Source of the DNA: Burkholderia catarinensis | GTDB lineage: Bacteria; Pseudomonadota; Gammaproteobacteria; Burkholderiales; Burkholderiaceae | DNA: 64,000 bases | Assembly (NCBI RefSeq): GCF_001883705.2 | Contig: NZ_MDEQ02000006.1 | Coordinates: 124,001-188,000 of the forward strand | Reading direction: 5' to 3' | In this document: one piece after another, positions 43,198 to 52,092 of the stretch | How positions within the stretch are numbered: position 1 is the stretch's first letter | Layout of the letters: each line of letters starts with the position of its first letter | Program-made: the position numbers and the translations under genes | Notes under the pieces: generated by a model | Told to the model about the DNA's origin: nothing | The model's database searches: none | Seen by the model: only the letters and a program-made list of their open reading frames with translations

Positions 43198-43905
43198 ATG
43201 AGCGGAACCTTCAATTCATACGATACTACGCGCCAAGAACACGACGACGAAGAATGGATTTGCGTCGGAACCACTTGCACAAACACCATACCGGGTTCCA
43301 TTCACGCTATCGAACTCGACATGGCGCACATCTGCGAGAACATGTCGAACAAAACATTCAGGCACTTGATTGTACGTCTGCGTGACGCTGCGATTATCCT
43401 GATTCGTGAGCGGATTCATGGCCTTGCCGCTTGGGACCAGGAAGAACAGAGGCGCGTCCAGACTTGGTTCGGGCGATCGGACGAGGCGGTCCGGCAACGT
43501 TTGAGCATCGGGTTACCCAGGCTTCTTCGCGTCATGCAGGAACTAAAGCCCGAGAACGTCATCAGGTGGGATGAGCAGACGCAGAGAAACATAACGTGCA
43601 CGGTGTTTCCCGACAACGGAATCACGGATGCCGCAGTATGCAAACCCGACTCACACAAACGGATAATCGCAATCTACCCGCATTTCTGCACGCTTCCCGA
43701 TGCCAGGCTTTCTACCAATTGCAAGCTGAAAGTCCTTATTCACGAGTGCACGCACTATATCGACACCTTCGATTCAAACGACGAAATCTACGGATTCGGT
43801 ACCGGCCTGAAGTACTGGGCCCAGGCACACCAGGATGTGGCGATCGACAATGCAGATAGCCTCGCTTGCTATATTTCATTTTTCGACGACCGGGACCTGT
43901 GGTGA
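43198..43905 (+). CDS. Aspzincin (M35-like) metallopeptidase, possible toxin effector
   Basis: 235 aa, no signal peptide or membrane segment. C-terminal zinc site HECTH (182-186), then an Asp-rich YIDTFDSNDEIYGFG and NADSLACYISFF (218-229): the aspzincin layout (HExxH, Asp ligand, YG and NADxxxxY) of lysine-specific metallo-endopeptidases. The N-terminal 130 residues are unfamiliar. Base composition is much lower in GC than the neighbours, a sign of transfer. Such domains occur as toxins of type VI or contact-dependent systems, usually with an immunity gene next to them; the next gene overlaps the stop by 4 bp. Confidence 0.65.
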   Translation: MSGTFNSYDTTRQEHDDEEWICVGTTCTNTIPGSIHAIELDMAHICENMSNKTFRHLIVRLRDAAIILIRERIHGLAAWDQEEQRRVQTWFGRSDEAVRQRLSIGLPRLLRVMQELKPENVIRWDEQTQRNITCTVFPDNGITDAAVCKPDSHKRIIAIYPHFCTLPDARLSTNCKLKVLIHECTHYIDTFDSNDEIYGFGTGLKYWAQAHQDVAIDNADSLACYISFFDDRDLW

Positions 43906-44378
43906 CATATCTTGCTCGCATGATGAGCCTGGCAATCTGGGCCTGCCTCTCGTTCCCGATTTCATCCACGGCATGCACCGTTTCCGAAGACATGCTAGAC
44001 AGCGTCCCGCTCAATTCCGATACGATCCCGAACAAGGATCGCATCAAGATTGCGGAAATGGTCATCCGCGCGCGTCAATGGCCTGACGCCGAGATTCGAG
44101 GGATCGTCACCGCCGGAGCCTACATCGGTGAAGAAAATCCACAGGCACTCGCGCTGCGAAGAGCAGCGCGCCTGAAGGAGTATCTGGTCCAACTCGGTGT
44201 CAAGCGCGAGAACATCTGGTCGGACACCCACATGATCTCGAAACCGTATCCGAAAGACAGCGCCGGTTATGAAGGCTATCTTCAGATCGGACTGACACTG
44301 GTCCCAATATGCAAAGATGGATGTCGGCACCTATGCGGCGCTGCGCCTAACACACCGACATCCAGGGTACTCCGTTGA
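43902..44378 (+). CDS. OmpA-like exported protein, coupled to the metallopeptidase
   Basis: 158 aa from the GTG at 43902, overlapping the previous stop; ATGs at 43920/43923 are alternatives and would give a better signal peptide (MSLAIWACLSFPISSTAC). The rest (about 45-140) has OmpA/MotB-like peptidoglycan-domain features, including RAARLKEYLVQLGVKRENIW, with YLQIGLTLVPIC near the end. Lower GC, as in its partner. Its export and coupling make a periplasmic immunity or anchoring role plausible; this is inference. The C-terminal 20 residues may be noise. Confidence 0.6.
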   Translation: MTYLARMMSLAIWACLSFPISSTACTVSEDMLDSVPLNSDTIPNKDRIKIAEMVIRARQWPDAEIRGIVTAGAYIGEENPQALALRRAARLKEYLVQLGVKRENIWSDTHMISKPYPKDSAGYEGYLQIGLTLVPICKDGCRHLCGAAPNTPTSRVLR

Positions 44379-44455
44379 CGGAGTTCGTCGTTAGATGGCA
44401 TCTCCGATACATCTTGTCAGCGCCAGAGTAACGCGAACGTCTCACTCCGCCTGCG

Positions 44456-45889
44456 TCAAACCTCCCCCGCGTGCGCCCTCGCCCGCACCTCGGCAAACGA
44501 CGTATCGACGAGCAAGCGCCCCGTATCGAACACCGTCCCGAGCGCCTCGTCCCATTCGCCTTCCAGCGCACGATCGTCCCACGCCACGGGCAGCGTCACG
44601 GTCCGATACTCTCCCGTGCGGCGATTGCGCAGCAGCGTGAGCCGCCCCTTCTTCGAGCGCTTGCCCTGATCGGTGACCGGATCCTTTCGGACGTCGTGCC
44701 ATACGCCGCCGCGCCGGATCGCCGAGCACTTCATCGCGAAGCGTTGCGTATCGCGGTTCACCTGTTGCAGCAGCGCGCCGCCCATGCCGAACACGACGTT
44801 GCCGGCCGCATAGCCTGCGTCGTCGAGCGCGGAAAGAATCGCGTCGATCGACAGCTCGTCGACACCGTCGCCCTGGATCACGCGCACGCGATTCAGCACG
44901 CGCCGCCCCTTGCCGTTCACGGTCGAGCCGAACGACGCGTCGAGCGCGCGCACGGTCTGCAGCACGATCGTCACGGGGTCGCCCGAATCGGGACGCACGA
45001 CGAGCGTCGCGCCCGAATCGATCACGGCCTGCCGCAGTTCGCCGCCCCACAGATCGAGCGCGGCGAACAGATCGTAGGAGTCCGACACGACCGATACGAT
45101 CGCGCCAGGCAAGCCGAAGCGGCGGATCATGTTCCGGTATGCATCGACCTCGCCTTCGCGCCCCCACGACGTGATCGTGCTGTGCTCGGCCGCCGGCACC
45201 GAGTACGCGGCCATCGGCTCGCGATAGAAGCGGTTCGCGGCCAGCACGCCGAGCACCGTGTCCGAACCCATGAAGCTGACGAGGTGCGCCGCGCCGCCGA
45301 TCGCGGCCGACTCCGCGCTCGACACGCCGCGCGCGCCGAAGTCGTGCAGCTTGAACGGCAGTTGCGCGAGATCGTCGTCGGTCTTCTCGAGGAAGCTGCG
45401 GATCGTCTGCCGCAGGTGCCAGCTTCGCGTCGCGACCGTCACCGGATACCACACGCGCAGCAGCATCGTCTCGAGATACGACGCGAGCCAGAACACTTCG
45501 GGGTCGTCGCATTCGACCGTCATCAGCACGTTGTGCACCGGCACGACCGAACCCTCCGGCACCGCGCGGATCTTCACCGGCAGGTAACCGTCGTAGCGTT
45601 CGACGATGTAGCGCCACCCGGCTTCGTTGAACGGCTCGCCGTGTACCGTGAAGAAATCGCGCGCATCGTCGATCATCGCGTGCGTGACCGGCTTGCACAG
45701 ATATTCCTTCAGCAGCATCTGCAGGCCGAAAAACAGCGTGCGGTCGTAGCGCCCGCCGCGCGACTCGACATACGAGAACATCGCCGACGCGTCGGGCGGA
45801 TATTGCAGGAAGTGGGATGCCTTGTACGAATCCGTGTTGAGGATCGGATTGGCGAGAACCGCGGCAAAGCCGCCGGGATCGTTTTGCAT
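44456..45889 (-). CDS. nadV: Nicotinamide phosphoribosyltransferase (NAMPT type)
   Basis: 477 aa; makes NMN from nicotinamide and PRPP, starting the non-deamidating NAD salvage route. Family features: LNTDSYKASHFLQYP (18-32), ESRGGRYDRTLFFGLQMLL, HDFGARGVSS, EHSTITSW, VVSDSYDLFAALDLWGG and VVRPDSGDP (phosphoribosyl site). ATG at 45889 with GAGGAG. Its product is the substrate of the adjacent nadM product. Confidence 0.95.
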   Translation of the reverse strand: MQNDPGGFAAVLANPILNTDSYKASHFLQYPPDASAMFSYVESRGGRYDRTLFFGLQMLLKEYLCKPVTHAMIDDARDFFTVHGEPFNEAGWRYIVERYDGYLPVKIRAVPEGSVVPVHNVLMTVECDDPEVFWLASYLETMLLRVWYPVTVATRSWHLRQTIRSFLEKTDDDLAQLPFKLHDFGARGVSSAESAAIGGAAHLVSFMGSDTVLGVLAANRFYREPMAAYSVPAAEHSTITSWGREGEVDAYRNMIRRFGLPGAIVSVVSDSYDLFAALDLWGGELRQAVIDSGATLVVRPDSGDPVTIVLQTVRALDASFGSTVNGKGRRVLNRVRVIQGDGVDELSIDAILSALDDAGYAAGNVVFGMGGALLQQVNRDTQRFAMKCSAIRRGGVWHDVRKDPVTDQGKRSKKGRLTLLRNRRTGEYRTVTLPVAWDDRALEGEWDEALGTVFDTGRLLVDTSFAEVRARAHAGEV

Positions 45890-45909
45890 GGCTAGAGCTC
45901 CTCTAGGCC
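45890..45909 (-). promoter_or_regulatory. Hairpin that can hide the nadV ribosome binding site
   Basis: Minus-strand GGC-c-TAGAG / CTCTA-GCC with a 3-nt loop encloses the GAGGAG ribosome site directly before the nadV ATG. Closing of this stem would block translation. Confidence 0.4.
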
Positions 45910-45963
45910 GTTGAAGTGCCGCCGCGTCTGTCGCAGCGGACCGGAATGCGGGGAATCAGCGGA

Positions 45964-47004
45964 TCACAGCTTCCCCAGGAAGTGATACGCGATGTCGAAG
46001 TGATCCTCGAACATCACGTTGCGCATCTGCGCGAATTCGTTGAGCGGGACCCAGCGCGCCTTGTCGGCGTCGTCGCTGCCCTTCACGCGCGGCAGCTCGC
46101 CGGTCGGGAAATTGAACAGGCACGCGTGCGTGATCGTGCGGCCGCGCAGCGACCGCGTCGGGTGATCGAACACCTGGCGATCCTTGATCGAGCCGCGCAG
46201 CACGGGCTCCGGCAGCTTCAGGCCGGTCTCTTCGCGCAACTCGCGAATGCAGGCCGCGTCGAGCCGTTCGTCCTGGTTCACGAACCCGCCCGGCAGCGCC
46301 CACAGGCCGCGGCCCGGTTCGCTGCGGCGGCGCACGAGCAGGATATGGCCCGAGTGCACGACCACCGCGTCGACCGTCACGAACGTGACGGGATACGGCG
46401 CGGCCGCCCACGCCTTGCGATATGCGGCGATGAATTCGGCTTCCGACTTCAGTTGCGCGAATTCCGGCTGCGTACGGAAGCGCTCGAGCCAGCCGAACAC
46501 GGGTTCCGGCACGGCCCACTGCACGAAGCTGTTGGTGCGTTCGGCGAAATACTGGTCGCGGATCTCGGTAGCGGAAATGTCTTCCGTCGCGTCGACGTCG
46601 ACGAGCTCCCATTGCGGGAACATCCGCAGGTAATACGAGGTGGCATCCTTCTCGTGGCCGATCAGCCCGACCTTGCGCTGTGCGATATCGCCGAGCGCGG
46701 ACGCGACGGCGTCCTGCACCCAGCGCACCCAGTCGCCGTCGTTGTACGTCGAATCCTGCAACGGCGCGATCGTCACGCGGTCGCGCTCGGACGCGTCGAG
46801 CAGCGAAGCCAGCATCTGGCGGCGCTCGTCGAACGAGAACGGATCCTTGATGGTGCGGGGCTTGTCGGTCGACCCGATCAGCACGCACACGCGCTCGGCC
46901 CGGCTCAGTGCCGACTTCAACACGTTCAGGTGACCACGATGCGGAGGCTGGAAACGACCAATGAAAACGAGCGCGTCGAAGCGCCGGTTCTGTTGCGTAC
47001 TCAT
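45964..47004 (-). CDS. nadM: Bifunctional NMN adenylyltransferase/Nudix hydrolase
   Basis: 346 aa. N-terminal nucleotidyltransferase domain (GRFQPPHRGH at 16-25, with the HxGH site; ISATEIR at 143-149), joined to a C-terminal Nudix domain with the full box from Gly239 to Leu262 (GGFVNQDER..REETGL). It makes NAD from NMN and ATP; the Nudix half probably cleaves ADP-ribose or a related dinucleotide. Followed by nadV, with which it forms an NAD salvage operon. GAGGGAG precedes the ATG. Confidence 0.95.
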   Translation of the reverse strand: MSTQQNRRFDALVFIGRFQPPHRGHLNVLKSALSRAERVCVLIGSTDKPRTIKDPFSFDERRQMLASLLDASERDRVTIAPLQDSTYNDGDWVRWVQDAVASALGDIAQRKVGLIGHEKDATSYYLRMFPQWELVDVDATEDISATEIRDQYFAERTNSFVQWAVPEPVFGWLERFRTQPEFAQLKSEAEFIAAYRKAWAAAPYPVTFVTVDAVVVHSGHILLVRRRSEPGRGLWALPGGFVNQDERLDAACIRELREETGLKLPEPVLRGSIKDRQVFDHPTRSLRGRTITHACLFNFPTGELPRVKGSDDADKARWVPLNEFAQMRNVMFEDHFDIAYHFLGKL

Positions 47005-47059
47005 GAGGCTCCCTCAAGAGATTGAAACGCTCCGGGTCTTTCCCGAAGGGTTGAAACGA

Positions 47060-47088
47060 ATCCTAGGTGAAATCCCGAAATGCGTCAA
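47060..47088 (-). promoter_or_regulatory. Sigma70-type promoter of nadM-nadV
   Basis: Minus-strand TTGACG (47088-47083) and TAGGAT (47065-47060) with the ideal 17-bp spacing, 55 bp ahead of the nadM ATG. Confidence 0.6.
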
Positions 47089-47185
47089 TCGAGCCCATGC
47101 TCGACTTGACGAAGTCTGAAGAAACGCAATGCGCCGGCGGGTTACACTCGATTTCATCCCAATCCGCGTCATTGCGCCTGCCATC

Positions 47186-47638
47186 ATGAGGATATCAGTC
47201 AGCCGGACCGTCGGCGTCGATCGCAGGCGCCTCTTCACGTGGTCGCAGGATTACGCGCGGCGGCTCGTGTGGGACAGCTTCCTCGTCGACGCCTACCTGC
47301 TCGACGGGATGGCGGCCGACGTCGGCGTCGACGCGTTCTGCCGCAGCCAGTCGGGCGCGACGATGGTGTCGCGCTACATCTCGTACCGCCCGCCGCAGGT
47401 CGCCGCCGTCGAAATGGTCGACGGGCCGAAAGTGCTCGAACGCTTCAGCGGCAGCTGGAACTTCACCGAACACGCGCCGGGCACGACCGAGGTGAAATTC
47501 ACGTACAACTTCCGCGCTCAGCCGGCCTGGTTGCGCTGGTTGCTCGAACCGCTGATCGGCGCGTTCTATCTCGTGCAGACGCGCCGGCGTCTCGATTCGT
47601 TCAAGCGCTGGGCCGAGGCCGAAGCGTTGCCGCGCTGA
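47186..47638 (+). CDS. SRPBCC (START/polyketide cyclase fold) protein
   Basis: 150 aa. The pattern RRLFTWSQDYARRLVWDSFL near the start, GWSN-type loop absent, and SGSWNFTEHAPGTTEVKFTY followed by a C-terminal long helix (LEPLIGAFYLVQTRRRLDSF) is the SRPBCC layout. A soluble cavity protein that binds a lipid or hydrophobic ligand; ligand unknown. ATG at 47186 fits the fold start better than the frame start at 47129, though it lacks a clear ribosome site. Confidence 0.75.
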   Translation: MRISVSRTVGVDRRRLFTWSQDYARRLVWDSFLVDAYLLDGMAADVGVDAFCRSQSGATMVSRYISYRPPQVAAVEMVDGPKVLERFSGSWNFTEHAPGTTEVKFTYNFRAQPAWLRWLLEPLIGAFYLVQTRRRLDSFKRWAEAEALPR

Positions 47639-47863
47639 CCGCCACCACCACGGGCCGAGCGCCCGCTCGGTCCGGCGGATCCGCGCCACCGCCCCCCGAA
47701 CACGTTCGAACGCGCCACGGCCGCATCATCAGGCATCGATCGGACATTTGCCAGATTCGCCGAACCCGGGGAAACTACGGGCGGCCGTCACCGTGACGGC
47801 CGGCCCTGACCGAGAGAACAGGGCACGCCTCCCTGAACCGGCGTCGACACAAACATAAATCCG

Positions 47864-48751
47864 ATGAGCCTGATATCCCGATTCTTTGGCCGCAAGGAAG
47901 AACCCGAAAGCCCCGCCGCACTGGTCGCGGCATCCGACATCGAGCATCCGTTGAGCGTGGCGGTCGTCTTCGACGGCCCGCTGCAGGTCGATATCGCGTC
48001 GCTGACGGCCGCGCTGCGTGCGTACCATCCGAGCATGAAACAGGCCCGCGTCGAAACCGAACCGACGCTGGAGCAGGTATTCGGGCTCGCCGGCTGGGGC
48101 AATCACGTCGTCCGGCTGGTCGGCTTCGATGCACCCTACCCGTCCGATGCGCTGGAAGCCTGCGTCGCGCCCGCCCACTACGGGCAGGACCTGAAGCAGC
48201 AGGTGCGCGCGAGCCGCAGCCACGTGATCCTCTACTACGCCGGACACGAACCCGACCCGCTCGACCAGTATGTCGCGCTGGCGGCCGTCGCCGGCGCGCT
48301 GGCCGAACAAAACGGCCTCGCCGTGCTGAACGAGCACGCGCACACGTCGTTGCCGGCCGGCGTCTTCGATGCGAAGGAACTCGGCGAAGAAAGCCTCGAA
48401 GTGCTGCGCGGGATCCCGCTGAACCTGTTCTTCTGCGGCTTCGTGAAATACGAGGTCGAAGGCGCCGAAGGCGTGTGGATGCGCACCTATGGCGCCGACG
48501 TGTTCGGCCTGCCCGATTTCGCCGCGCTTGCGGCGGGCCATCACGAAGGCGAACGCTATTCGGGCATCTTCAACAACGTGATGCACTACATGCTGGAAAG
48601 CGGCGCGCACATGCATGCGGGCGAAACGATGCAGGTCGGCTCGGAAACGTTCATGAAACTGCGGGAGCCGCTCGAGCACGAGTACTACCTGCAGGGGCCC
48701 GCGCAGGTGCTGGTGGCCGAGCTGATCTCGGCGGACGAAATCAATCGCTGA
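47864..48751 (+). CDS. DUF4261 domain protein
   Basis: 295 aa, cytoplasmic, acidic. The pattern of the C-terminal third (DFAALAAGHHEGERYSGIFN, YMLESGAHMHAGETMQVGSE) is the DUF4261 signature; the middle has QQVRASRSHVILYYAGHE. These proteins often occur near contact-dependent toxin or type VI genes as putative immunity or accessory proteins, but none is adjacent here except the metallopeptidase pair 4 kb away. Function unknown. Confidence 0.8.
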   Translation: MSLISRFFGRKEEPESPAALVAASDIEHPLSVAVVFDGPLQVDIASLTAALRAYHPSMKQARVETEPTLEQVFGLAGWGNHVVRLVGFDAPYPSDALEACVAPAHYGQDLKQQVRASRSHVILYYAGHEPDPLDQYVALAAVAGALAEQNGLAVLNEHAHTSLPAGVFDAKELGEESLEVLRGIPLNLFFCGFVKYEVEGAEGVWMRTYGADVFGLPDFAALAAGHHEGERYSGIFNNVMHYMLESGAHMHAGETMQVGSETFMKLREPLEHEYYLQGPAQVLVAELISADEINR

Positions 48752-48882
48752 TCGCACCCCGTTGCACCGTATCGCATCCTGATGCACGGCGCGCGGGTTC
48801 GACGCTTTGCGAACCACGTGCGCCGCGGCGTCACATGACGGCTGCATGACAGCCGCCGCCCCGCCTCGATGAGGAGACGTCC

Positions 48883-49671
48883 GTGTTCGGTATTCGCCTT
48901 TGTCTCACACTGGCCGCCATCGGCCTGTCGTTGTCCGCTCACGCCGACGGCATCGACTGCACGCGTGCGAAGACGCGCACCGAGCGCCTGATTTGCGGCG
49001 ACAAGGCGCTCGTATCGGCCGACAGCGCATTGTCGAACGCCTACTACGATGCAATCGGCATCGCCGCCGACCAGCCGGCCGTGATCCGGTCGCAACGCGC
49101 GTGGCTCGCGCAGCGCGATGCATGCACCGACGCCGCATGCATCGCCACCGCCTACCGCGACCGGACGGCGGCGCTGAAGCAGGTGAAACACGCGGGCTGG
49201 AAAACCTATCGCGACCCGGCGCTCGGCATCTCGTTCGAGTATCTCGCGAACCGGCAGGTGAAGAAGCCGTGCCCTGAAGGCGGCGGCGACCGCTGTGTCG
49301 CGATCGTCGGCCGCAACATGACCCAAAGCAACTATTTCATCTCGTTCGAGATCGTCGACGGCGCGCTGGAGCCGGTCGCGGAGAAGGAAGCCGGATTCGT
49401 CAAGCAGGACGACGGCAAGTGGGTGACGTCATACGGCCCCGGCATCCCGCAGGACGTCGAGCGCTTCTCCGGCGCCGGCTGGCACGGCATGCGCGCGACG
49501 ATCACGTGCGGCATCAGCGATCCGGAAACCGGCTTCCACGCGGCCGGCGGCGAATGCTACTGGGCCGTGCTGAGCAACGGCAAGCGCTCGGCCGTCGCGG
49601 GTACGCAGGGCATCGTCGGCACCGACGACGCGACGCTGCACAGCGTGTCGACGTTCCGGTTCGAGCGCTAG
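48883..49671 (+). CDS. LprI-like (DUF1311) exported protein with C-terminal domain
   Basis: 262 aa. GTG at 48883 with GAGGAG 8 nt upstream. Signal peptide (1-22, ending SAHADG), an LprI/DUF1311 domain at about 25-105 (paired Cys; RLICGDKALVSADSALSNAY, SQRAWLAQRD), then a beta-rich C-terminal domain of about 150 residues with several Cys. LprI proteins are lysozyme-inhibitor-like; here a defence of the envelope against lysozyme is a reasonable guess. A second LprI-like gene lies at 57757. Confidence 0.8.
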   Translation: MFGIRLCLTLAAIGLSLSAHADGIDCTRAKTRTERLICGDKALVSADSALSNAYYDAIGIAADQPAVIRSQRAWLAQRDACTDAACIATAYRDRTAALKQVKHAGWKTYRDPALGISFEYLANRQVKKPCPEGGGDRCVAIVGRNMTQSNYFISFEIVDGALEPVAEKEAGFVKQDDGKWVTSYGPGIPQDVERFSGAGWHGMRATITCGISDPETGFHAAGGECYWAVLSNGKRSAVAGTQGIVGTDDATLHSVSTFRFER

Positions 49672-50030
49672 CGGGTCGTGAACGCTTTCGCGTCCGGATC
49701 GCGACGCAACGTCACTTCCATACCGGTCAGCCATCCTGACGATTTCAGGATCGGGCGCGCGATCCCATACAGCCGATCGGCGCTGGCGCCATAGAAGTAC
49801 AGGTAACCGTCGTTGCCGTCGCGATGCAGTTCGGTCTCGCCCAGTTCGCCCGCCCCGGCCCGCCGCACGGCGCGATCCAGCCGCTGTTCCAGCGCATGAA
49901 GGCGCGCCTTGTTCTTCTCGTCGTAGTCGAAGTGGATCATCACGACCGGCCCGGGCGGCGGCTCCGCGGCGACGTTGCCGGTGAAGCATGCAAAGCCGAG
50001 CAATGCGGCCATTCCGGTTCTTTTACGCAT
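49668..50030 (-). CDS. Exported hypothetical protein
   Basis: 120 aa with a signal peptide (1-22, ending NVAAE) and a small mixed alpha/beta domain (VVMIHFDYDEKNKARLHALE, DGYLYFYGASADRLY). No family recognised. It ends 4 bp inside the convergent LprI-like gene and starts 18 bp downstream of the speD stop, so it may be cotranscribed with the speD operon. Confidence 0.65.
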   Translation of the reverse strand: MRKRTGMAALLGFACFTGNVAAEPPPGPVVMIHFDYDEKNKARLHALEQRLDRAVRRAGAGELGETELHRDGNDGYLYFYGASADRLYGIARPILKSSGWLTGMEVTLRRDPDAKAFTTR

Positions 50031-50048
50031 CGGTTGGGCAATGCCCGC

Positions 50049-50432
50049 TCAGGCCGGCGCAGCGCCGCGCGCCACCTGCTGCCGGACCTGCGCGTGCGTG
50101 CCGAGCGCGGCGGCGATCGCATCGACCGCATCGGCCGCGCGCGCCGCGCCGCACATGAACGCGTCGACGGCTGCGAAGCGATGCTCGGGCCACGTATGGA
50201 TCGTGATGTGCGATTCGGCGAGCAGCACGACACCCGTCACGCCATGCTCGCCGCCGAAATGATGGAAATGCGCGCCGATCACGCGCGCGCCCGCCTGTTG
50301 CGCCGCTTCGGCAAGGATCGTCTCGAGCCGCGCGGCGTCGCGCAGCAGCGCCGCGTCGATGCCGGCCAGGTCGGCCAGCACGTGCGAGCCGAGCGTCGCG
50401 CGTGGCGGCGCAACCCCGTCGCGCGCGGTCAT
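50049..50432 (-). CDS. speD: S-adenosylmethionine decarboxylase proenzyme
   Basis: 127 aa, prokaryotic class 1B type. The autocleavage site is Glu73-Ser74-His75 in LLAESHITIHTWPE: Ser74 becomes the pyruvoyl group. His79 and Cys94 match the conserved active-site His and Cys. It makes decarboxylated AdoMet, the aminopropyl donor for polyamines. The ATG at 50432 overlaps the preceding small lipoprotein gene. An odd position for speD, which is usually beside speE; here a spermidine-synthase-like gene lies 3.2 kb away in divergent direction. Confidence 0.95.
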   Translation of the reverse strand: MTARDGVAPPRATLGSHVLADLAGIDAALLRDAARLETILAEAAQQAGARVIGAHFHHFGGEHGVTGVVLLAESHITIHTWPEHRFAAVDAFMCGAARAADAVDAIAAALGTHAQVRQQVARGAAPA

Positions 50433-50578
50433 TTGTGCGACCCGTACGACGAGTAGCCGCTGCGGGCCGACGAACTGCCCCAGCCGCCGCCGCCCGAACC
50501 GCCGCCGCCGATCGATGCGCAACTGAACAGCGTGACGACGATCAGGCCGTAGACGCCGTAGAGGATGAACCGGATCAC
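50429..50578 (-). CDS. Small Gly/Ser-rich lipoprotein (49 aa)
   Basis: GTG at 50578 with GGGGG upstream, overlapping the DUF4178 stop; its own stop overlaps the speD start. Hydrophobic start (FILYGVYGLIVVTLFSC) with lipobox LFSC at about Cys19, followed by a Gly/Ser/Tyr-rich tail (GGGGSGGGGWGSSSARSGYS). It would be an outer or inner membrane-anchored, unstructured peptide. Both overlaps tie it to the operon. No known family. Confidence 0.6.
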   Translation of the reverse strand: MIRFILYGVYGLIVVTLFSCASIGGGGSGGGGWGSSSARSGYSSYGSHK

Positions 50579-52083
50579 GAGTTGCCCCCGTCCGACGCAA
50601 AACCCTTCCACAGCCATTCAGGCAGCCACAGCACCAGCAGGCCGACCAGCACGTAGGCGGTGCGGCCGCTGAACGAGAACAGCGACCCCATGTTGAAGAT
50701 CACGAGCAACGCGCTGAACACCCACGGCAGCGGCCCGAAACTGTGCGGGCTTTTACCGCCGAACAGGCCCGTCGACGCGGTGGCGCCGGCCGCCGCGGCC
50801 GGCGCAAGCGCCGGCGTGCCGAAGCGTTCGGCGATCGTGCTGCCCGACAGCGGCCGTGCACGCGACCAGACGATCTCCGCGGCGCTGCGCTCGCGCGTCA
50901 GCTTGTCCTTCTGCCAGCCGTAGTCGATGATCGACGTGCGATCGCCCACCTGCACGCGCCAGTTGAACGCACCGACCACGTAGACGACCTCCGATTCGTA
51001 TTCCTCGCGCAGGCGGTAGGTCTTGCCGCCGTCGGTCACGTCGGACTCGCTGCCGATCGTCGGCCATTGGTCGAGCACCTGCACGCGTTCCCAGCGCCCT
51101 TCGCTCTGCACGAGCCACAGGAAACCGCGCTTCGGATTCAGCAGCAGGTATTCGTCCCACGTCTCGTCGTCGCCCGGCACGCGGCAGCGCATCATGCCGA
51201 TCACCGTGTACTTCACGCCGTCGAACGTGCCGATCGCGCCGAGTTCCAGCGCGCCCTTCACCGATTCGAGCTTGCGCTGCGCCGCGAACACGGTCTGCTG
51301 CTCGGCCGTGCACTGCACGCCCGCATGGCAACTGCCGCACACGACGTAGTCGGCGACGCTCGGCGCATACGACAGCGGCGCGCCGCAACTCGGGCACGCG
51401 AACGGCACCATCTCCGCGCCGCGCTTCTCGCGCGTATCGGCTTGCGTATCGCGCAGCCCCGTGAACGCGAGCGCATCGAACTCCAGCGCCTCGCCCGAAT
51501 AGACGGCCGGGCTCCCGCCGTTCGCATCGGCATCGGAATAGTCGTACGTCGCAAACGCGTTGCCGGTCCGCAGGTCGACGACGCGCGCCTCCCAGCCGGC
51601 ATCGACGCGGAACGGAAGTTCGCCGTCGCCGCCCGTGCAGCGCGCGGTGCGCACGTCGGACACGAGATACGCGCGGCCGCCGTGGTCGATCCGCATGCCC
51701 GGTTCGAGCGTGCCGAACGCGGGCCACGCGCCGCCGGACGCATCGTCGGGCTCGCGCACCGTGACCGCGTACTGGCCCGACGCATCCGACAGCCAGCCGA
51801 ACGCGCCGTCGTCGAACACGACATACCATTCGCTCCATGCGCCGGCGTCGTAGGTCATCTGGATGCGCCCGAGCACCGTGAACGCGCGCTTGCCGTAGCG
51901 CCCGGCCGTGCCGATCTGGATCGGCGACGCATCGTCGAGCACCGTGGCCAGTTCGCCGATACGTTCGACGTCGGTACCGCGCTTGAGCAGCGTGCTGCGG
52001 CAGAACGCGCAGACGGCCATCACCGCCGCCGCCGAGCGAAACTCGACCGGCGCGCCGCACTGGGGGCACGAGGTACTGAACAT
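50575..52083 (-). CDS. DUF4178 protein with two zinc ribbons and C-terminal membrane helices
   Basis: 502 aa. Zinc ribbon 1 at 6-28 (CPQCG..CAFC), a first DUF4178 beta domain (about 55-200), zinc ribbon 2 near 230-255 (CPSCGAP..CGSC), a second DUF4178 domain (about 275-410), and two hydrophobic helices at about 445-490 (VFSALLVIFNMGSLF, AYVLVGLLVLWLPEWLW). DUF4178 occurs in gene sets with SPFH, DUF350 and SpeD proteins; its function is unknown, probably at the membrane. Confidence 0.85.
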   Translation of the reverse strand: MFSTSCPQCGAPVEFRSAAAVMAVCAFCRSTLLKRGTDVERIGELATVLDDASPIQIGTAGRYGKRAFTVLGRIQMTYDAGAWSEWYVVFDDGAFGWLSDASGQYAVTVREPDDASGGAWPAFGTLEPGMRIDHGGRAYLVSDVRTARCTGGDGELPFRVDAGWEARVVDLRTGNAFATYDYSDADANGGSPAVYSGEALEFDALAFTGLRDTQADTREKRGAEMVPFACPSCGAPLSYAPSVADYVVCGSCHAGVQCTAEQQTVFAAQRKLESVKGALELGAIGTFDGVKYTVIGMMRCRVPGDDETWDEYLLLNPKRGFLWLVQSEGRWERVQVLDQWPTIGSESDVTDGGKTYRLREEYESEVVYVVGAFNWRVQVGDRTSIIDYGWQKDKLTRERSAAEIVWSRARPLSGSTIAERFGTPALAPAAAAGATASTGLFGGKSPHSFGPLPWVFSALLVIFNMGSLFSFSGRTAYVLVGLLVLWLPEWLWKGFASDGGNS

Positions 52084-52092
52084 GCGCGACGC

